Shown piece after piece: positions 24,321 through 26,963 of a stretch of DNA of 26,963 nucleotides (its first letter is position 1; every line of letters begins with the position of its first letter). Source of the stretch: Phycisphaera mikurensis NBRC 102666 (lineage in GTDB: Bacteria; Planctomycetota; Phycisphaerae; Phycisphaerales; SM1A02); contig CAMBSR010000004.1 of the NCBI GenBank assembly GCA_945870475.1, positions 1 to 26,963 on the forward strand. Direction: 5' to 3'. A program made the position numbers and the translations under genes. The notes beneath the pieces were generated by a model. That model searched no databases. It was not told where the DNA came from and saw only the letters and a list, made by a program, of their open reading frames with translations.

Positions 24321-25003
24321 GCGCGCCCGCAGCCCGTCCCGCCGCCGTGGTCCTTCTCTCGGGCGGCATGGACTCCGCCGTGGTGCTTGCGCACCTGCGG
24401 CACGAGGGCTTCGACTGCCACGCACTGAGCTTCGACTACGGGCAGCGCCACCGCGTGGAGCTCGAGCGCGCCGCGGAAGTGGCGAAGGCGCTCGGCGCCG
24501 CGTCGCACCGCGTGGCCACCATCGACCTGCGCATCTTCGGCGCCAGCGCGCTGACGGCGGACATCGCGGTGCCGAAGGGCCGCGACGTGGAGCACGCGCA
24601 CGACATCCCCGTCACCTACGTGCCGGCGCGCAACACCATCTTCCTGGCGCATGCGCTGGCCATGGCCGAGAGCCTGGGCGCGCGTGACCTGGGGATCGGC
24701 GTCAACGCCATCGACTACTCCGGCTACCCCGACTGCCGCCCCGGGTTCGTGGAGGCGTTCGAGCGCCTGGCCAACCTGGCCACGCGCGCGGGGGTCGAGG
24801 CCGCCGAGCGGGGCGAGCGCTGGATCCGCGTGCACACGCCGCTCCTGCAGCTCACCAAGGCCGGGATCATCCGCCGCGGCCGCGAGCTGGGCGTGGACCT
24901 CTCCCGGACGGTCAGCTGCTACGACCCGGCGCCCACGGGCGACCCCTGCGGTAGCTGCGATGCCTGCCAGCTTCGGGAACGCGGTTTCCGCGAGGCCGGC
25001 TGA
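24317..25003 (+). CDS. queC: 7-cyano-7-deazaguanine synthase (QueC)
   Basis: QueC converts 7-carboxy-7-deazaguanine to preQ0 using ATP and ammonia, on the path to queuosine in tRNA. The 228-residue protein has the PP-loop S15-GGMDS20, SFDYGQRHRVELE (38-50), VPARNTIFLAHALA (102-115), GVNAIDYSGYPDCRP (128-142) and the C-terminal zinc cluster C201, C211, C214, C217 (CYDPAPTGDPCGSCDAC). The ATG at 24317 overlaps the moxR stop (ATGA), so translation is probably coupled. No other que gene is visible nearby. The dus gene at 8.1-9.4 kb is a second tRNA-modification gene but is not linked. Confidence 0.95.
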   Translation: MSAPAARPAAVVLLSGGMDSAVVLAHLRHEGFDCHALSFDYGQRHRVELERAAEVAKALGAASHRVATIDLRIFGASALTADIAVPKGRDVEHAHDIPVTYVPARNTIFLAHALAMAESLGARDLGIGVNAIDYSGYPDCRPGFVEAFERLANLATRAGVEAAERGERWIRVHTPLLQLTKAGIIRRGRELGVDLSRTVSCYDPAPTGDPCGSCDACQLRERGFREAG

Positions 25004-25052
25004 GGTTTGTCCCCGTCCGGGCCTTTCGGGCAATGATGGAGACCACGGCCGC

Positions 25053-25658
25053 ATGTCCGACTCCCGCCCCAACCTCCGCCTGACCGGCAGCGGCATTCCC
25101 GCCGCGGGCCCCGGCCCCGATGCGGCCGATGTCTTCGCCATCCTCGTGCGCGAGCATGGCGAGCGGCTGCTCGCGTACCTGCGCGCCTCGGTGCCCTCGT
25201 CCGCGGTGGACGACCTCTTCCAGGACGCGGTGACCGTGGCCTGGCGGCGGCTTCCCGACTATGACCGCACGCGCCCGTTCGGTGCGTGGCTCCGCGGCAT
25301 CGCGCGCAACCTGGTGCTCGACCACCGTTCGCGCATGTACCGCGAGCGGCCCACGGACGATGCCATCCTGGACGCCATCGAGCGCCGCGCCGAGAAGGAG
25401 GACAGCGGCGACCGCGAGGAGTTCCGCGGCAAGCTCACGCGCCTCGACGAATGCGTCTCGCGCCTTCCCGACGAGTACCGCACCGTCATCCACATGTGCT
25501 ACCGACTCGACGCGCCCGTGGCGACCATCGCCAAGGAAGTGGGCGCCAACATCGAGGCGGTGAAGAAGAGACTGCAGCGCGCCCGCGCGATGATCGCGGC
25601 GTGCATGGAACGAAAGCAGGGCGTCGCCGACGACGGCACCACCGGAGCAACCGCATGA
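25053..25658 (+). CDS. ECF-type RNA polymerase sigma factor
   Basis: This 201-residue sigma-70-family factor has only regions 2 and 4. Region 2 (about 27-95) contains VDDLFQDAVTVAWRRLPDYDRTRPFGAWLRGIARNLVLDHRSR. Region 4 (about 130-185) contains SRLPDEYRTVIHMCYRLDAPVATIAKEVGANIEAVKKRLQRAR, a helix-turn-helix for -35 recognition. The linker is acidic. The ATG at 25053 is 49 bp after queC. The stop overlaps the next ATG (ATGA), the usual arrangement for a sigma and its anti-sigma. The signal it senses is not apparent. Confidence 0.92.
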   Translation: MSDSRPNLRLTGSGIPAAGPGPDAADVFAILVREHGERLLAYLRASVPSSAVDDLFQDAVTVAWRRLPDYDRTRPFGAWLRGIARNLVLDHRSRMYRERPTDDAILDAIERRAEKEDSGDREEFRGKLTRLDECVSRLPDEYRTVIHMCYRLDAPVATIAKEVGANIEAVKKRLQRARAMIAACMERKQGVADDGTTGATA

Positions 25659-26797
25659 CCGACGAACGCCTCGACCACGAAGAGACCGCCGACGACCGCT
25701 GGATCGGTGCCATGATGCACGTGCAGCGCTTCGACACCCCGGAGCGCGTGGACATGCTGGTGGACCGCTCGGTGCGGAGCCTGCGCGCGGAGTCCGTCGC
25801 GGCCCGCCGCCGCACGCGTGCGTGGGACTGGCGCACGCCGGTGGCCGCCGCCGCGTCGATCGCCATCGTGGTGGGCGCCACGCTCGTCTTCTCGCCGCAG
25901 CCGGCCTCGGCGGACTCGCTCCTGCGCGCCGCGCAGGTGGCGGAATCGCGGCCCGGCGAGCGGCGCTTCGCGCTGACCCTGGTATTCCCGGCGCGTCCGG
26001 GCGAGTCCGAGGCCACGGCACCGCGCGCCACCGGCACGCTCGACGTGCGCGATGACACGCACGTGCGGCTCGAGCTCACGTTCAGCGACGGCCGCACCAT
26101 GGTGCGCGGCATCGACGGCCGCACGTCCTGGGTGAACAGCGCGGACGGCGAGATCCTCTCCGTGCCCTCCGACGCGCCGTGGCCGCGCTTCATCGAGACG
26201 CCGGAAGGCGACTTCCTTGCCGACCGGATGGACGCGGTGCTCGGCGACATCGGTGCCAACTACGAGATCGCGCGCTGCAGCACCTCCGGCGAGGAGCGCA
26301 TCTGCGCCAGCATCATGGACCGCGGGTTCCGCGGCCCGGAGAACATCGTGCTGACGCTCGAGCCCGGCTCGCACCGCGTGCAGCGCGCGGAGTTCACGTT
26401 CGGCGGACCGGAGCGCGGGCGGGGTCACGGCGGCATGCCGCCGAAGCGTCGCGGCGAAGGCGCACCCGCAATGATCGATGAAGCGGCGTCGTCGAAGCCG
26501 ACGGCTGAAACCGGTTCCGGCCGTCCCGATGCGCGTTCCGCGCAGCGTGGCGGCGGAGGTGCCGGCCGTCCGCGCCCGGAGCGTGGCCCGGCGACGCTCG
26601 CCGGCCCGTCCACGGGCGGTGGCGGCGGTCGCGAAGGCGGCCGTCGCGCGGAACCGCGCACGGTCACCATCGAGCGCGTGGACGTGCCCGGCGGCGCGTT
26701 TGCCGACAACTGGTTCGCGCCCCCGAGCACGCCGGTACGCATGGCGCCGCCGCCCCCGCGTGGCGATGGCCCGCCGCCGCCGCGCGGCGACGAGTGA
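25655..26797 (+). CDS. Probable membrane-anchored anti-sigma protein with low-complexity C-terminus
   Basis: This 380-residue protein is translationally coupled to the ECF sigma gene by ATGA. It has a short cytosolic N-terminus (1-60) and one transmembrane segment at about 63-80 (VAAAASIAIVVGATLVF). A periplasmic domain of about 85-250 follows, with LDVRDDTHVRLELTFSDGRTMVRGIDGRTSW, which resembles LolA/MucB-like lipoprotein-binding folds. From about 250 on it is Gly/Arg/Pro-rich, ending PPPPRGDGPPPPRGDE, a tandem PPPPRGD motif. There is no clear zinc-binding anti-sigma domain (HxxxCxxC) in the N-terminus. The role is inferred from gene order and topology rather than from a recognised domain. 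Confidence 0.72.
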   Translation: MTDERLDHEETADDRWIGAMMHVQRFDTPERVDMLVDRSVRSLRAESVAARRRTRAWDWRTPVAAAASIAIVVGATLVFSPQPASADSLLRAAQVAESRPGERRFALTLVFPARPGESEATAPRATGTLDVRDDTHVRLELTFSDGRTMVRGIDGRTSWVNSADGEILSVPSDAPWPRFIETPEGDFLADRMDAVLGDIGANYEIARCSTSGEERICASIMDRGFRGPENIVLTLEPGSHRVQRAEFTFGGPERGRGHGGMPPKRRGEGAPAMIDEAASSKPTAETGSGRPDARSAQRGGGGAGRPRPERGPATLAGPSTGGGGGREGGRRAEPRTVTIERVDVPGGAFADNWFAPPSTPVRMAPPPPRGDGPPPPRGDE

Positions 26798-26806
26798 TCC
26801 GCCGGC

Positions 26807-26963
26807 TCAGACGTCCAGGTTCTTCACCTCGAGCGCGTGCTTCTCGATGTCGTGGCGGCGCTGCTCGACGTTCTCGCCCATGAGGATCGAGAAGAGCTGG
26901 TCAGCCTCGCTGGCGGCATCCCAGGTGACGCGGAGCAGGGTGCGCTTGGCGGGATCCATGGTG
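26807..26963 (-). CDS. gyrB: DNA gyrase subunit B, C-terminal end (partial)
   Basis: The - strand frame entering at the window edge gives 51 residues: TMDPAKRTLLRVTWDAAS, then EADQLFSILMGENVEQRRHDI and EKHALEVKNLDV before the stop at 26807-26809. This is the Toprim/tail end of GyrB, where TMdp.tRtLlrVt and the LMGd.V..RR.fIe.na..v.nLD(V/I) ending are nearly universal. ParE is less likely because the tail ends in the GyrB form NLDV. Only the tail lies in the window. The gene converges on the anti-sigma gene with a 9-bp gap and no obvious terminator. Confidence 0.88.
   Translation of the reverse strand, partial: TMDPAKRTLLRVTWDAASEADQLFSILMGENVEQRRHDIEKHALEVKNLDV

Noticed and set aside
24651..25052. 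N-terminal extension of the ECF sigma factor into queC
   Set aside because: The frame is open, but it overlaps queC out of frame and has no sigma-like sequence; the ATG at 25053 fits the family.

Overview
The window is a GC-rich, gene-dense bacterial chromosome segment. It holds 25 protein-coding genes (23 complete and one partial gene at each edge) and four sizeable non-coding stretches. The best guess is a planctomycete of the Phycisphaerae type. The reasons are the very high GC, the two-GroEL/one-GroES arrangement, and a membrane protein opening with a planctomycete-style zinc ribbon (CxxCxYDLxG...CxxCG). The taxonomic call is inference, because there is no rRNA gene here.

Left part (1-7219, all + strand). 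A 29-residue C-terminal fragment is followed by a 579-bp non-coding stretch with a 15-bp-periodic GGGCCC array and a hairpin. Then come coaD (CoA synthesis), a metallo-beta-lactamase-fold protein that has lost most metal ligands, and panB (pantothenate synthesis). An HtrA-like membrane-anchored protease follows, overlapping panB by ATGA. Next are an OppF-type ABC ATPase, a small single-pass membrane protein and thyX, the last three chained by 4-nt overlaps, and then a putative lipoprotein.

Middle part (7220-13302). Single genes lie in alternating orientations: a lipoprotein (-), a tRNA-dihydrouridine synthase (+), a secreted seven-repeat FG-GAP-like protein (-), a dienelactone hydrolase (+) and a secreted transglutaminase-like protein (-). 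Two copies of a ~128-bp palindromic intergenic repeat lie in inverted orientation about 4.4 kb apart around the first four of these. One copy carries a 24-bp tandem expansion. A BIME-like pair of 32-bp hairpins sits between the transglutaminase and rnr.

Right-centre part (13303-22090, all - strand). In transcription order: groEL2, groES, groEL1, [strong hairpin], dnaJ, grpE, an FmdB-type zinc-ribbon protein and rnr (RNase R). This is a protein-folding cluster with both chaperonin and Hsp70 co-chaperones but no dnaK, flowing into an RNA-decay gene.

Right part (22091-26963). A leader/intergenic stretch precedes a zinc-ribbon membrane protein (-), which is divergent from moxR (+). moxR overlaps queC (queuosine synthesis) by 4 nt. 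An ECF sigma factor follows, overlapping a membrane-anchored probable anti-sigma protein with a low-complexity tail. The window ends in the 3' end of gyrB on the - strand. Nothing here is a defence island or a recognisable mobile element. The most unusual signals are the non-coding repeats and the degenerate MBL protein.
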